Source: CAVWCW01 sp963753615 (GTDB taxonomy: Bacteria; Pseudomonadota; Gammaproteobacteria; Chromatiales; Chromatiaceae). Taken from it: a DNA stretch of 64,000 nt. Position numbers and translations under genes: made by a program. The DNA is taken from assembly GCA_963753615.1 (NCBI GenBank), contig CAVWCW010000003.1, positions 411,373 to 475,372 of the forward strand. Direction: 5' to 3'. Under the pieces are notes generated by a model. The model ran no database searches. It worked only from the letters and a program-made list of their open reading frames with translations, and was not told the DNA's origin. Below, one piece after another: positions 16,472-27,754 of the stretch; position 1 is the first letter of the stretch, and the number at the start of each line of letters is the position of its first letter.

Positions 16472-17156
16472 CGCCGTTCTCCAGGCGCCCTGCGTCCAGG
16501 TAAAGGCTGCGGTCGCATTGGCCCGCCAAGCCGGCGTCGTGGGTTACCAGTATCAGGGCCGCTCCGGAGTCCCGCCGCAGGCGGAACAGCAGTTCCCCCA
16601 CGTGCTCGCCGGTGCGACGGTCCAGGTTGCCGGTGGGTTCGTCGGCGAACAGTACCTGCGGCTTTGGAGCGAAGGCGCGGGCAATGGCTACCCGCTGCTG
16701 TTCGCCGCCGGAGAGCTGGTTCGGGTAGTGGAACAGCCGCTGGCCGAGTCCGACCTGCTCCAGGCCGTCTCGGGCCGCTGCCTCGGGGTCCGACTGGCCG
16801 GCGAGTTCCAGGGGTAGCATCACGTTCTCCAGCGCGGTCATCCCGGGCAGCAACTGGAACGACTGAAATACGAATCCGACGCGCCCTGCCCGCAGCCCGG
16901 CCCGGGCGTCCTCATCCAACGGACCCAGGGGCTGGCCGAATAACTCGACCTCGCCCGCGCTTGGCTGGTCTAGCCCCGCGAGCAGTCCGAGCAGGGTGGA
17001 TTTGCCCGAGCCCGAGGGCCCGAGGATGGCCACTGCCTCGCCGGCGCGGATTTCCAGGCTGAGGCCGCGCAGGATGCCCAGTTCGCCTTCCGGACCGTGC
17101 ACCCGCTTTTCCAGGCTGCGCGCGACCACCGCGACTGGGTTAGAATTGTCGTTCAT
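16464..17156 (-). CDS. ybbA: ABC transporter ATPase YbbA
   Basis: A 230-residue LolD/MacB-type ATPase. Walker A GPSGSGKSTLLGLLAG (from about residue 43), Q-loop VFQSFQLLP, signature LSGGEQQRVAIARA, Walker B VLFADEPTGNLD and the switch His in LVTHD are all present. The start ATG at 17156 (MNDNSNPVAVV) matches the family; the open frame extends upstream but only into tesA. Its start codon overlaps that of divergent tesA by two bases, so both genes initiate at the same CATG. It pairs with the YbbP permease downstream. Confidence 0.95.
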   Translation of the reverse strand: MNDNSNPVAVVARSLEKRVHGPEGELGILRGLSLEIRAGEAVAILGPSGSGKSTLLGLLAGLDQPSAGEVELFGQPLGPLDEDARAGLRAGRVGFVFQSFQLLPGMTALENVMLPLELAGQSDPEAAARDGLEQVGLGQRLFHYPNQLSGGEQQRVAIARAFAPKPQVLFADEPTGNLDRRTGEHVGELLFRLRRDSGAALILVTHDAGLAGQCDRSLYLDAGRLENGDE

Positions 17157-17793
17157 GAAACACCTACTCCTCTTACTGGCAATGCTGCTGCCCGGCATAG
17201 CCCGACCCGAGGCATTGACCCTTTTGGTGGTGGGCGACAGCCTGAGCGCCGGCTACGGCATCGCAGCCGAGCAAGGCTGGGTCAATCTGCTGCAACTTCG
17301 CCTCGACCAGCGTGGCCCGAACTATCGGGTGATCAACGCAAGCATCACGGGCGACACCACCCGTGGAGGACTGGCCCGCTTGCCGCGGGCGCTGCAGACA
17401 CATAACCCCCATATTGTGATCATTGAGCTGGGAGGCAATGATGGATTGCGCGGGCTCCATTATGACGAGATGCGCGCCAACCTCCAGCAGATGGTAGCGC
17501 TCAGCCGGGAGGCCGGAGCCCTGGTACTGCTGTTGGGAATGCGTATGCCGCCCAACTACGGGCCTGAGTTCACTCGCCGTTACCACGAGGTGTTCCATCA
17601 GGTGGCGGCAGCGGAGCAGGTTGTCCTGGTGCCTTTCTTTCTGGAGCTGGTGGCCGAAGACAAGTCCCTGATGCAGGCAGACGGTGTTCACCCCAACGCC
17701 GCGGCCCAGCCGCTTTTGCTCGACAACGTCTGGCCCGCACTTATGCCGCTGTTGGACGCCCAGGAGGGGCCGGGGTCCCGCTCCGGGCGCTAA
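17155..17793 (+). CDS. tesA: Multifunctional GDSL acyl-CoA thioesterase I / lysophospholipase L1
   Basis: A 212-residue SGNH hydrolase. It has a short signal peptide (MKHLLLLLAMLLPGIARPEA), block I VVGDSLSAGYG with nucleophile Ser29, the Gly of the ASITGDTTRGG block, GGNDGLRG and the catalytic pair in DGVHPNAAAQ. It is periplasmic, hydrolysing acyl-CoA and lysophospholipids in E. coli. The start ATG overlaps the divergent ybbA start by two bases; no good Shine-Dalgarno precedes it, so leaderless or short-leader initiation is possible. The C-terminal tail (EGPGSRSGR) is slightly longer than usual. Confidence 0.95.
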   Translation: MKHLLLLLAMLLPGIARPEALTLLVVGDSLSAGYGIAAEQGWVNLLQLRLDQRGPNYRVINASITGDTTRGGLARLPRALQTHNPHIVIIELGGNDGLRGLHYDEMRANLQQMVALSREAGALVLLLGMRMPPNYGPEFTRRYHEVFHQVAAAEQVVLVPFFLELVAEDKSLMQADGVHPNAAAQPLLLDNVWPALMPLLDAQEGPGSRSGR

Positions 17794-17990
17794 AGATGCC
17801 CAGCGGCTTGAATCCAGGGCATGCGCCGCGTATGCTTGGCTCAGTATTACGGTATCGTGACAGGCGTCGCCCCACCCCAGCATAGGGGTAACCGCGCAGC
17901 GGCCCAAGACTTGAGCGAACGCCATCGGTACCCGCCTTTTTCCTGGAAACCCTATCGGGCGCTGCCGGGGAAACCACTGGGAGAGCGAGC

Positions 17991-19303
17991 TTGGGCCTGA
18001 CCTTTTGGCTGGAGCTGGCCCTTTTCGTCCTGTTGCTGGTGTTTTCCGGGGTTTTTTCCAGCTCCGAAACCGCGCTGTTTTCCCTCAACCAGATGCAACT
18101 CGCCAAGTTGCGCGCCGACAATCACCCGCGCGCAATCCTGGTCGAGCGTTTGTTGAGCGAGCCGCGCCGGCTCATCGTGACCATTCTCATCGGCAACGAA
18201 TTCGTCAATGTCGCCGCCTCGGTGTTGTCCGCCGCCATGGTCATCGACCTGCTGGGGGCGGAGAACAAGATGATCAATCTGTTCATTATGGTTCCCATCC
18301 TCCTGGTGTTCGGCGAGATCACGCCCAAGACCCTGGCGATCCGCAACAACCGCGCCTTTGCCGTTTTCCAGAGCAAGCCGATCGACTTCTTTGCCCGGAT
18401 GATTGCGCCTCTGCGCTGGGTAATTCGCCACGTGGCGGATTGGTTCATCACCCTGATCGTCGGCCGAGAGCGTTCCCGGGGCAATATCATCACCGCCGAC
18501 TTGGTGCGCACCCTGGCCTACGAGGCGGTTGGCGAGGGGACGCTGGACGATACCGAAGCCCGGTTCATCGACCAGATCTTCGAGTTCGGTAATCTCGCGC
18601 TAAACGATGTAATGACGTCGCGGGCGGACATCCACTTCATTCCCGTGGAAACGCCCCTGAGCGAGGTCTTGAAGACAATGCGAGTAGCCAAGCACTCTCG
18701 TTTTCCGGTGTATCAGGAGCATCGGGACACCATCATCGGGATACTGCACTCGCGGGATCTGCTGGGGGTTGACCTGGAGCGTCTGGAGGCGGACCCAGAG
18801 GGTCTTCGGGGGCTGCTCTGCGGGAGCCCAGCTTTTTCCCCGAGTCCAAGCCGGCAGTGGAGCTGTTCGACACCTTTCGCCAACGCAAGCAGTCGTTTGC
18901 CCTGGTCGTCGACGAGTTCGGCGGCGTCACCGGACTGGTGACTATGGAAGATCTGTTGGAGTGCGTGTTCGGGGAGATCCGCAGCCCTTCCGACGTACCC
19001 CATTCAGAGCTGATCGAGGATTTGGGCGATGGCCGGTATTCCCTGGACGCTGCCCTCAGCGTCATCGATTTCAATCAGGTATTCTCCACCTGCCTGGATG
19101 GGGAGCAGGCGGAAACCCTTGGCGGGGTGCTCCTGAACGCCTTTGGCGAGCTGCCCCAGGACGGCGCCGGTATCGAATTGCTCGGGTTTCGGTTCACCGT
19201 CGCGGGGGTGGAGGCTAACCGCATTACCCGGGTGTCGATGGAGCGGTCGCTGGCCCTGGCCGATGCCACGCCGGCACCGGCGGTTGGCGAGGGGGGGAGT
19301 TAG
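17991..19303 (+). pseudogene. CNNM/CorC (HlyC) family transporter, frameshifted
   Basis: The TTG at 17991 begins a DUF21 (CNNM) membrane domain (ALFVLLLVFSGVFSSSETAL, VFGEITPKTLAIRNN), followed by CBS domains (RFPVYQEHRDTIIGILHSRD). Near 18830 an extra CT-like dinucleotide shifts the frame: GLLCGSPAF is read where LLREPSFFPESKPAVELFD is expected, and the remaining CBS2 and CorC_HlyC domains continue in another frame from about 18834 to the TAG at 19303 (FALVVDEFGGVTGLVTMEDL). The full protein would be about 437 residues, similar to YfjD/CorB, implicated in magnesium or cobalt resistance. A sequencing error cannot be excluded. Confidence 0.85.
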
Positions 19304-19306
19304 GCG

Positions 19307-20542
19307 ATGGAAATTCTGGTCAGTCTCATGGTGATGCTGGTCTGCCTGCTGTTCGAGGCCTTCTTCTCCGGCTCGGAAATCGGCGTGGTAAGCGCCGACC
19401 AGATGAAGCTCCGGCACGCAGGCCGCCAAGGGTTCCCGCGGTGCCAAGCTGGCGCTCAGAATGCTCAAGAAACCGGAATGGCTGCTTTCCACCACCCTGG
19501 TGGGGACCAATATCGCCGTGGTGACCAATACCACGGTGGCGACCGGCCTGATGTTGTCGCTGTTCGGAGAGCAGGGCAGCTGGCTGGCGGTGCTGGTAGT
19601 CGCGCCGCTGATCTAGGTGTTCGGCGAGATTGTGCCCAAAAGCGTGTTCCAGCAGCGGGCGGACACCATCACCCCCTACGCGATCTTCGGCCTGCGCTTT
19701 TTTTCCTTCCTGTTCTACCCGATCCTGCTGGTGTTCAGCTTTATTACCCGGGCGCTTACCCGCCTCGCGGGGGGGCAGGGCGAAAATCCGTTCACCTTGC
19801 GTGAGCAGATCGTCACCATGCTCCATATGCCGGCCACCGAAGGGCGATATCCAGGCGGTGGAGAAATCGATGATCCGGCGCATGTTCAATTTCTCCGAAA
19901 CCACCGCCCAGCAGGTGATGGTGCCGCTGATCGAAGTCAACGGGGTGGAGCAGGGGGCGGATTGCGCCGAGGCGGTGCGGGTGGCGGTGGAAGACCGCCC
20001 ATGTGCGGCTGCCGGTGCACGACGAACGCGTGGACCGGGTGGTTGGGATCATCAATACCCTGGACTTGTTGGGCGTTCCCGGTGCAGAGCCGATTCAGCC
20101 TCACGTGCGACCCGCCCGCTATGTGCCGGGCTCGCGCAGCATCAAGGACCTGCTGCTGGATCTGCGCAACGACGGTGATGTGGTGGCGGTGGTGGTGGAC
20201 GAGTTCGGCGGGGCCGAGGGCATAGTCACCATCGAAGACATCATGGAAGAGGTGGTGGAGGAGATCGAAGACGAATACGACGACGAGGAGCAGTCCCTGC
20301 AGTGGATTCGCAGGCAGGGCGGCCGGGATTACCTGGTCGGGGCCCGGGTGGAGTTGGATACCCTTTGCCTCGAACTGGGGGTCAAGCTGCCCCGCGGCGA
20401 ATACGCTACCTTGGCCGGGCTGCTGTTGGCCTTCGCCCGCGAGATCCCCAAGCCCGGGACCGAGATCGAGGTGGAGAATCTGCGCTTTACGATAAAACGC
20501 GGCACCGCTCAGGCGATTCAGGAGGTGCGGGTACAGTGGTAG
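19307..20542 (+). pseudogene. Second CNNM/CorC family gene with several lesions
   Basis: A paralogue starting 4 bp after the first. DUF21, CBS and CorC_HlyC domains are all recognisable, but the frame is broken four times: an extra G near 19424 (LRHAGRQ instead of LRHAAAKGSRGAKLAL), an in-frame TAG at 19614 where homologues have Tyr or Phe before VFGEIVPK, an extra G near 19846 and an extra C near 19998. The final part, with VVVVDEFGGAEGIVTIEDIM and the C-terminal acidic domain, is intact to 20542. Together with the broken neighbour this is either a decaying locus or low-quality sequence; three of the four lesions are +1 insertions. Confidence 0.82.
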
Positions 20543-20729
20543 GCGCAGGGGCGGGCTCTGGCAACGACCTGAGTTTGGTGATCTTTGGCGCCCGTGTCCC
20601 GCGATGAAAGTGCACGCACCGCATTTCTTCCTCAACTCTCGGGGAGCGAAGACCCGGCGATGAGATCTTGGCGTTCTTTCGGCCCTGGCGCTGCGCAACC
20701 CCGCTGACCGCTGCCAATATCCGCCGATG

Positions 20730-21157
20730 TGCCAGCGCCAGCCGCCCCAGGGTGCTGACGGCAGGGGCAAGAACCAGGATGGCGATGGCCAGCCAGTTGA
20801 TCTCCAGTTCGCTGAACCAAACCAACGGCAGGCTAGCCAGCAGCACCTGACTGAGCAACGACAGGACCCGGGTCAGGCGCTCGAGCATGTCGGCGAAGCC
20901 CAGCACCCGCGGGTCTTGGTTACGGATATGGCTCAGCTCGTGGGCGAAGACGCCGGCGAGTCCCTCCAGGCTGAGGCGGCGCAGCAAGCCGTCGGACAGG
21001 GCGATCACCGCTTGGCGGCCCTCGCCCACGGCGAAGGCGTTCATGACGTCGCTCGGCACGCAGAACAGGGCCGGCTGCATCCGGTTGCGCAGTTGTTGTT
21101 CGAAGAGGGTGTGGCTATACATACCCCGTAACAACTGGGTTCCGTCGGTGTTCTGGT
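20730..21157 (-). pseudogene. M48 metalloprotease fragment (HtpX-like)
   Basis: About 140 codons of a family M48 peptidase: CVPSDVMNAFAVGEGRQAVI, then the zinc motif in VFAHELSHIRNQD, then hydrophobic segments (SLLSQVLLASLPLVWFSELE, NWLAIAILVLAPAVSTLGRL). The N-terminal membrane helices are missing, cut near the stop of the TSUP gene. After LAL the expected SRTREYDADxxA segment with the third zinc ligand is absent, so the enzyme would be inactive. The frame stays open on both sides but those parts resemble nothing in the family. Confidence 0.75.
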
Positions 21158-21985
21158 TCAACCGAACCAACCGCCCTCGGAGAGCAGAAGCTTGGCGGTA
21201 ATGCCCAGGGACACCAGCACCAGCATCGGTCTGATCAACGCGCTGCCGTGTCGCAGCGCCAGGTGCGAGCCGAGCCAGGCCCCGCTGATCTGGCCAAGCC
21301 CCATGCATAGCCCGGGCAACCACACCACTTGGCCGGCCCAGGCAAAGAACATTAGCGAGGCGATATTGCTGGTAAAGTTCAACACCTTGGTGTTGGCGGT
21401 GGCGCGGCGCAGGTTGTATCCGAGCAAGGCGACGAAAGCAAAGGCGAAGAACGAGCCGGTGCCGGGGCCGAAGAAACCGTCGTAGAATCCCACCCCGGCG
21501 CCGATCAACAGGGCGAAGCCGACATCGGGCAGGCGCTGCCGGGCGTCGAGGTCGCCGACTCGGGGCGAAAACAAAAAATACACGGCAAAGGCGGCCAGGA
21601 GCAGAGGTATCAGGCGCTGCAATATCCCGGGCGCCAGAGCCTGTACCGCGAGGGTGCCGGCGGCGGAGCCGGCGAAGGTGCATGCAATGGCCGGCCATAG
21701 CCGGTGCAGGTCTATGCTCCCTTTGTGCAGGAAGTTGAGGCTGGCGGTCAGGGTGCCGAAGCTACCCTGCAGTTTGTTGGTTGCCAGGGCTTGTACCGGC
21801 GGCATGCCTGTGGCGAGCAGGGCCGGCAGCGCCAGCAGCCCGCCGCCGCCGGCTATCGAATCCACGAAGCCGGCGGCCAGGGCCACGGCAGTAAGGGCGA
21901 GCAGCAGCTCGGGGGACCAGATTTCCAAGCGCGGGCGGCTCCCAAAACGTCGGGCGAGATTGAAAACACTCCATTCGGCACCCAT
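21158..21985 (-). CDS. TSUP (TauE/SafE) family sulfite/organosulfur permease, YfcA-like
   Basis: A 275-residue polytopic protein of PF01925. The family marks are AGFVDSIAGGGGLLALPALL with NKLQGSFGTLTA in the first half, and the repeat FYDGFFGPGTGSFFAFAF with NFTSNIASL in the second. These match YfcA-type TSUP proteins, generally linked to export or uptake of sulfite, sulfonates or related anions; the substrate here is unknown. The start ATG at 21985 is the first in frame; the first 20 residues are longer than usual. The stop abuts the M48 fragment. Confidence 0.92.
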   Translation of the reverse strand: MGAEWSVFNLARRFGSRPRLEIWSPELLLALTAVALAAGFVDSIAGGGGLLALPALLATGMPPVQALATNKLQGSFGTLTASLNFLHKGSIDLHRLWPAIACTFAGSAAGTLAVQALAPGILQRLIPLLLAAFAVYFLFSPRVGDLDARQRLPDVGFALLIGAGVGFYDGFFGPGTGSFFAFAFVALLGYNLRRATANTKVLNFTSNIASLMFFAWAGQVVWLPGLCMGLGQISGAWLGSHLALRHGSALIRPMLVLVSLGITAKLLLSEGGWFG

Positions 21986-22031
21986 TTAGGAAGGTTTCCG
22001 GTCGGGTTGCCGAGCGGCAGCGGACGGGGCA

Positions 22032-22967
22032 ATGACGGCATTATCCATCAAACGGCTAAGCAAGACCTACCGCAACGGCCTGCGAGCCCTCGACAGCATC
22101 GATCTGGATGTGAACGAGGGGGACTTCTTTGCCCTGCTCGGGCCCAACGGTGCGGGCAAGTCCACCGCCATCGGCATCGTCAGCTCCCTGGTCAACAAGA
22201 GCGGCGGCCAGGTTGAGGTGTTTGGCCGCGACTTGGACGAGGATCCCCAGGGCGTCAAGCGCTGCATCGGCTTGGTGCCCCAGGAGTTCAACTTTAATCA
22301 GTTCGAGCCGGTAGTGGAGATCGTCGTAAACCAGGCCGGTTATTACGGTATCCCCCGCCGCGAGGCCTTCCGGCGCGCCGAAGCCTGTCTGCGTCAGCTT
22401 GATCTCTGGGACAAGCGCCGTAGTCAGGCGCGGGAGCTGTCCGGGGGTATGAAGCGGCGGTTGTTGATTGCCCGTGCCCTGGCGCACCGCCCGCGCCTGC
22501 TGATCCTGGACGAACCCACCGCCGGGGTCGACATCGAGATTCGTCACAGCATGTGGGAGTTCCTGCGCGAGATCAATCGCCAGGGCACCACCATTATCCT
22601 CACCACTCACTATTTGGAGGAGGCGGAGAACCTGTGCCGCAATATTGCCATCATCGACCAGGGCCGCATCGTCGAGCACACCGGCATGGCTGAATTGCTT
22701 AACCGTCTTCACACAGAGCGCTTCGTGCTCAACTTGCGGGGCCGGCTGGCGGAGCTGCCGGAGCTCGGGGGCTATGTATTGGAGCGGCTGGACGACTGTG
22801 CGCTGGAGGTCGAGGTGAGTCGGGACCAGGGTATAAACGGGTTGTTTGCGGCCCTTTCGCGCAATGGGATCGAGGTGATCAGCATGCGCAATAAAAAGAA
22901 CCGGCTGGAGCAGCTGTTCATCGACATGGTGGATCAGGCCAAGCGCCGGGGCGGGGCCGGGACATGA
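22032..22967 (+). CDS. yadG: ABC-2 type transporter ATPase YadG
   Basis: A 311-residue ATPase of the DrrA/NodI type. Walker A is GPNGAGKSTAIGIV (near residue 37), the signature is LSGGMKRRLLIARAL, Walker B is LLILDEPTAGVD and the switch His lies in ILTTHYLEEAE. The C-terminal 90 residues match the YadG regulatory tail (IEVISMRNKKNRLEQLFIDM). It overlaps the permease gene by 4 bp. YadGH is a conserved exporter whose substrate is undetermined. Confidence 0.94.
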   Translation: MTALSIKRLSKTYRNGLRALDSIDLDVNEGDFFALLGPNGAGKSTAIGIVSSLVNKSGGQVEVFGRDLDEDPQGVKRCIGLVPQEFNFNQFEPVVEIVVNQAGYYGIPRREAFRRAEACLRQLDLWDKRRSQARELSGGMKRRLLIARALAHRPRLLILDEPTAGVDIEIRHSMWEFLREINRQGTTIILTTHYLEEAENLCRNIAIIDQGRIVEHTGMAELLNRLHTERFVLNLRGRLAELPELGGYVLERLDDCALEVEVSRDQGINGLFAALSRNGIEVISMRNKKNRLEQLFIDMVDQAKRRGGAGT

Positions 22968-23740
22968 ACCGCTGGCATTCCTACGCCACAGCCTATCGCA
23001 CCATCGTTACCAAAGAGGTACTGAGATTCAGCCGCATTTGGTTGCAGACGGTGCTGCCCTCCGCGATTACCACCGCCCTCTATTTCGTCATCTTCGGGCG
23101 GCTGATTGGCGAACGCATCGGCCCCATGGAGGGGTTGGCCTATGTGGACTTCATCGTCCCAGGGTTGATCCTGATGGCCGTCATCACCAACTCCTACGCC
23201 AACGTCGTATCGTCGTTCTACAGCAGCAAGTTCCAACGCTTCGTCGACGAACTGCTGATCGCCCCGGTGCCCAACTGGGTGATCCTCGGCGGTTATGTCA
23301 GCGGCGGCGTAGCGCGCGGCTTGGTGGTCGGCACAGCGGTCACCCTGGTGGCCTTGATATTCGCCGATTTTCAGGTGCATCACCCCTTGATCACCCTGCT
23401 GGTGGTGCTGCTCACCTCGATACTGTTCGCCCTCGGCGGACTGATCAACGCGGTCTATGCCAACAGCTTCGACGACATTTCCATTGTCCCCACCTTCGTG
23501 CTGACGCCGCTCACCTACCTGGGCGGCGTCTTCTACTCCATCGAACTATTGCCCGAGTTTTGGCAGGACGTCTCACTCGCCAACCCGGTGCTCTACATGG
23601 TCAACGCCTTCCGCTATGGCCTGCTCGGCGTCTCGGACATCAATATCTGGCTCGCGTTTGGCATCATCCTCGGATTTATCGCGGTGCTAATCGCGTTTGC
23701 GTTGACTCTGCTGAACCGGGGAGTGGGCGTAAAGAGCTAA
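22964..23740 (+). CDS. yadH: ABC-2 type transporter permease YadH
   Basis: A 258-residue protein with six predicted membrane helices and the ABC-2 signature region (NSFDDISIVPTFVLTPLTYL followed by GGVFYSIELLPEFW). ATG overlaps the stop of yadG (ATGA), giving translational coupling. Length and motifs match YadH, partner of YadG. Confidence 0.94.
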   Translation: MNRWHSYATAYRTIVTKEVLRFSRIWLQTVLPSAITTALYFVIFGRLIGERIGPMEGLAYVDFIVPGLILMAVITNSYANVVSSFYSSKFQRFVDELLIAPVPNWVILGGYVSGGVARGLVVGTAVTLVALIFADFQVHHPLITLLVVLLTSILFALGGLINAVYANSFDDISIVPTFVLTPLTYLGGVFYSIELLPEFWQDVSLANPVLYMVNAFRYGLLGVSDINIWLAFGIILGFIAVLIAFALTLLNRGVGVKS

Positions 23741-23820
23741 GTTCGGTTGCGCGAGTAAGACTCCCAAGTGGCGGTGATTCGAAACCGAGGCTCTCCTCCC
23801 GCTTTATGGGCACTACTCAT

Positions 23821-23846
23821 CAACGAATATCGATCCATATTCGTTG
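23821..23846. promoter_or_regulatory. Perfect 10-bp inverted repeat in the yadH downstream region
   Basis: CAACGAATAT-CGATCC-ATATTCGTTG lies between convergent yadH and the phosphodiesterase gene. It is AT-rich with no U-tract, so it looks more like a protein-binding palindrome than a terminator, though the position between convergent genes allows either. Confidence 0.4.
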
Positions 23847-24014
23847 CATGACTACCCCATCCTGAGTTTCCCAACCCTCGATCAGCGAGTCACGGGGCTA
23901 TGCTGAAAGCGGACACCCCCATCGAGGCGATCAATCTCCTGGGCGCTTCACGGTCGCGCAAACAGCACGCTGCTCTCACCGGCCTCCTCAGGCTTGTTTG
24001 CCTGGCCACGCTTT

Positions 24015-25742
24015 TCAATCGGGCAGGATTTCACCCAGCGGGTTTCCGATTGCGCCCGAAGGCGGCTTGACCCCGAGATAATCCGCCAGCGTCGGCGCCA
24101 CGTCGTAGGGTGTGATCGCCCGACTAATGGTTGCGGGCTTCAGGCCGGAGCCTGCGAACATCACCGGCACGAAGGTGTCGTAGCGCCAGGGTGAACCATG
24201 GGTGGAGGCCACCGTGAGGCCGTCGAAGTCGCTGATGAACACGTTCGGCTCGAACACCACGTAAATGTCGCCCGATCGCTTGGGGTGGAAGTTGCGCAGG
24301 ATGGCGCGCATCAGCAAGGTGTCCGGCAGGCTGGCGGTGCGCAGCGCGGTGCTGGATACGGCGGCCGCCACCCCGTCGAACTTGACCAGCTCGGCGGCAA
24401 CGGCCGCCTCCACCTCGGCCTGGTCCAGGCCCTTTTCCCGGATCAGGTCGCGGTTCAGGTACAGGTAGGGTTGGTTGTAGGCCTCGATGAGCTCTTCGCC
24501 GATACCGAACTGCGCTTTCAGCGCGGCGATGGCCGGAGCCTTGTCCAGCGACTCGGTATCGAAGTAATGGGCGTTTTCGATGCCCAGCTCCTGCAGGTGT
24601 CCCGGCACCTCGGGCTGGCCGTGATCGGCGGACAGCACGATCAGGGTGTGCTCCAGCCCGACCTTCTCGTCGACGTAGGCAAAGAGTTCCGCCAGGGTGC
24701 GGTCGAGCCGTGCCAGGTTATCCTCCGACTCCAGGCTGGACGCGCCGAACACGTGGCCGACGTAGTCGGTGGAGGAGAAGCTCACAGCGAGGTAATCGGG
24801 CACCTCGTCCTGGCCGAGATTCTCTTCTTCAATCAGCGCCTTGGCGAAATTCAGGGTCAGCTCGTCACCGGCCGGGCTGAGGGTCAGGCGCGTCGTGAAG
24901 TACTTGTCGTCCGCGTCCCCGTAAGGATGCGGAAAGGTCCGGCCGAAGCCGGGGAAGTCGGTCTCGTAGTCCCGGTCATCGCTGTCGCCGAACAGGTATT
25001 CGGAGGAATCCTGCATCAGCGCCCAGGACTTCCCCGCATACGCCAGCGCGGGCTTGCCCGCATTCCAGGCCATCACCCAGTCCGGGTACTGGTCGTAGTA
25101 GTAGCTGCTGGTGACGAACTCGCCGCTGGCCTTGGAGAACCAGAACGCCTTGCCCGCGTGCCCTGCCAGCGACACCGCACCGCGGTCCTTGACCGACACC
25201 CCGAAGATCTTCGACTTGCCGTTATAGTGCACGGCGAGCTCGTCGCTGAAGGTCGAGGTCAGGATCGTCGCCGGCGAACGACCGTCCACCTTCGCCGCCT
25301 TCTGGGTCGGATCGATTTCGGTGTTGCGGTCGACGTCGGCGCCAGCGCTGAGCAGATGGTGGTTCGGGTCCTCGATGTTGTAGACCAGCCGTCCGTCCTC
25401 GCGGTCGAACCAGACGTTGCCCACCATTCCGTGAGCCGCGGGGACGGTGCCGGTCGCCAGGGACACGTGTCCGACGATCGTCTCGGTGTTGGCGTGCTGG
25501 TAATGGGCGTTGGTGTAGTGCACGCCCCGGTCCATCAGATACCGAAACCCGCCGTCGCCGAACAGGTGAGAATAGCGCCCGGGCAGATCGCCGCGCAGCG
25601 CGTCGACCGTGATCTGCAGGATAAAACGCGGCGGTTCGGGTTGCTGCGCGAGGCTAACAGTCGGCAGCAGACAGGCGGTGACTATTGCGGCTACGAGAGG
25701 AAGATGGGGCATGGTTCTAGTACGAATTCGTGGGCAGGTCAT
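24015..25742 (-). CDS. Secreted alkaline phosphatase/phosphodiesterase superfamily enzyme
   Basis: A 575-residue periplasmic enzyme of the type I phosphodiesterase/PafA-like group (PF01663). After a signal peptide (cleavage near LPTVSLA-QQ) come the first metal ligand in ITVDALRGDLP, a probable nucleophile Thr in HANTETIVGHVSLATG (about residues 83-98), the metal pair in SSTDYVGHVFG, SADHGQPEVPGH, and the last His in VASTHGSPWRYDTFVPVMF. It should release phosphate from monoesters or diesters. The start at 25742 gives an Arg-rich n-region; ATG 25712 is an alternative and neither has a clear ribosome site. The sulfatase gene lies 129 bp upstream on the same strand. Confidence 0.9.
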   Translation of the reverse strand: MTCPRIRTRTMPHLPLVAAIVTACLLPTVSLAQQPEPPRFILQITVDALRGDLPGRYSHLFGDGGFRYLMDRGVHYTNAHYQHANTETIVGHVSLATGTVPAAHGMVGNVWFDREDGRLVYNIEDPNHHLLSAGADVDRNTEIDPTQKAAKVDGRSPATILTSTFSDELAVHYNGKSKIFGVSVKDRGAVSLAGHAGKAFWFSKASGEFVTSSYYYDQYPDWVMAWNAGKPALAYAGKSWALMQDSSEYLFGDSDDRDYETDFPGFGRTFPHPYGDADDKYFTTRLTLSPAGDELTLNFAKALIEEENLGQDEVPDYLAVSFSSTDYVGHVFGASSLESEDNLARLDRTLAELFAYVDEKVGLEHTLIVLSADHGQPEVPGHLQELGIENAHYFDTESLDKAPAIAALKAQFGIGEELIEAYNQPYLYLNRDLIREKGLDQAEVEAAVAAELVKFDGVAAAVSSTALRTASLPDTLLMRAILRNFHPKRSGDIYVVFEPNVFISDFDGLTVASTHGSPWRYDTFVPVMFAGSGLKPATISRAITPYDVAPTLADYLGVKPPSGAIGNPLGEILPD

Positions 25743-25871
25743 TGGGGGTCATCCCTGGGGGCGGCGACCACCGCTCCATCAGGCAGCGGTGGTCGTAAGA
25801 ATCGACGTGTGGGGTCGCTCGATGCGCCGCCATCGATGTCTGCCGGCGCTCGAGACGACCCCGGTAGTAGC

Positions 25872-27458
<1,587 letters not shown>

Positions 27459-27610
27459 CCTTCACCCTCTTGCTTGCTAATAGTTGATGAAAATAGTCGG
27501 AAAAAGAATATAGACGGGGGTTCTGAGACGTCAAACAGACTATCCGTTTTGCGCAAAAGTCCTGCTTTGGGGAGGCAAAGACTTGCTTCGAAAAGGGTCA
27601 AGTCTTGTAG

Positions 27611-27726
27611 ACTGGCCACTGAGGAGACGCTGTCTTAACAGCGTTTCCCGTGCGAGGCAGGACGCTACGCGATTTTTCAAGATTCCAACCGACTGAAAAT
27701 TCGGCGTTTTCTAGCGTTTCCATATC
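27611..27726 (-). repeat. Dispersed structured repeat, copy 3 (reverse orientation)
   Basis: On the minus strand it reads GAATTTTCAG...TTGAAAAATC (hairpin 2), then CGTCCTGCC, then CGCACGGGAAACGCTGT...ACAGCGT (hairpin 3), in the same order as the other copies; hairpin 1 is poorly kept. It sits in the 296-base divergent promoter region between the sulfatase and the AraC-family regulator. Confidence 0.65.
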
Positions 27727-27754
27727 GCGGAATGGCGAATCAGGATAACCGACC

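Noticed and set aside
20487..21698. 403-codon minus-strand frame spanning the M48 fragment
   Set aside because: Only the middle matches M48; the upstream part is a shadow of the TSUP gene and the downstream part is unlike any protein.
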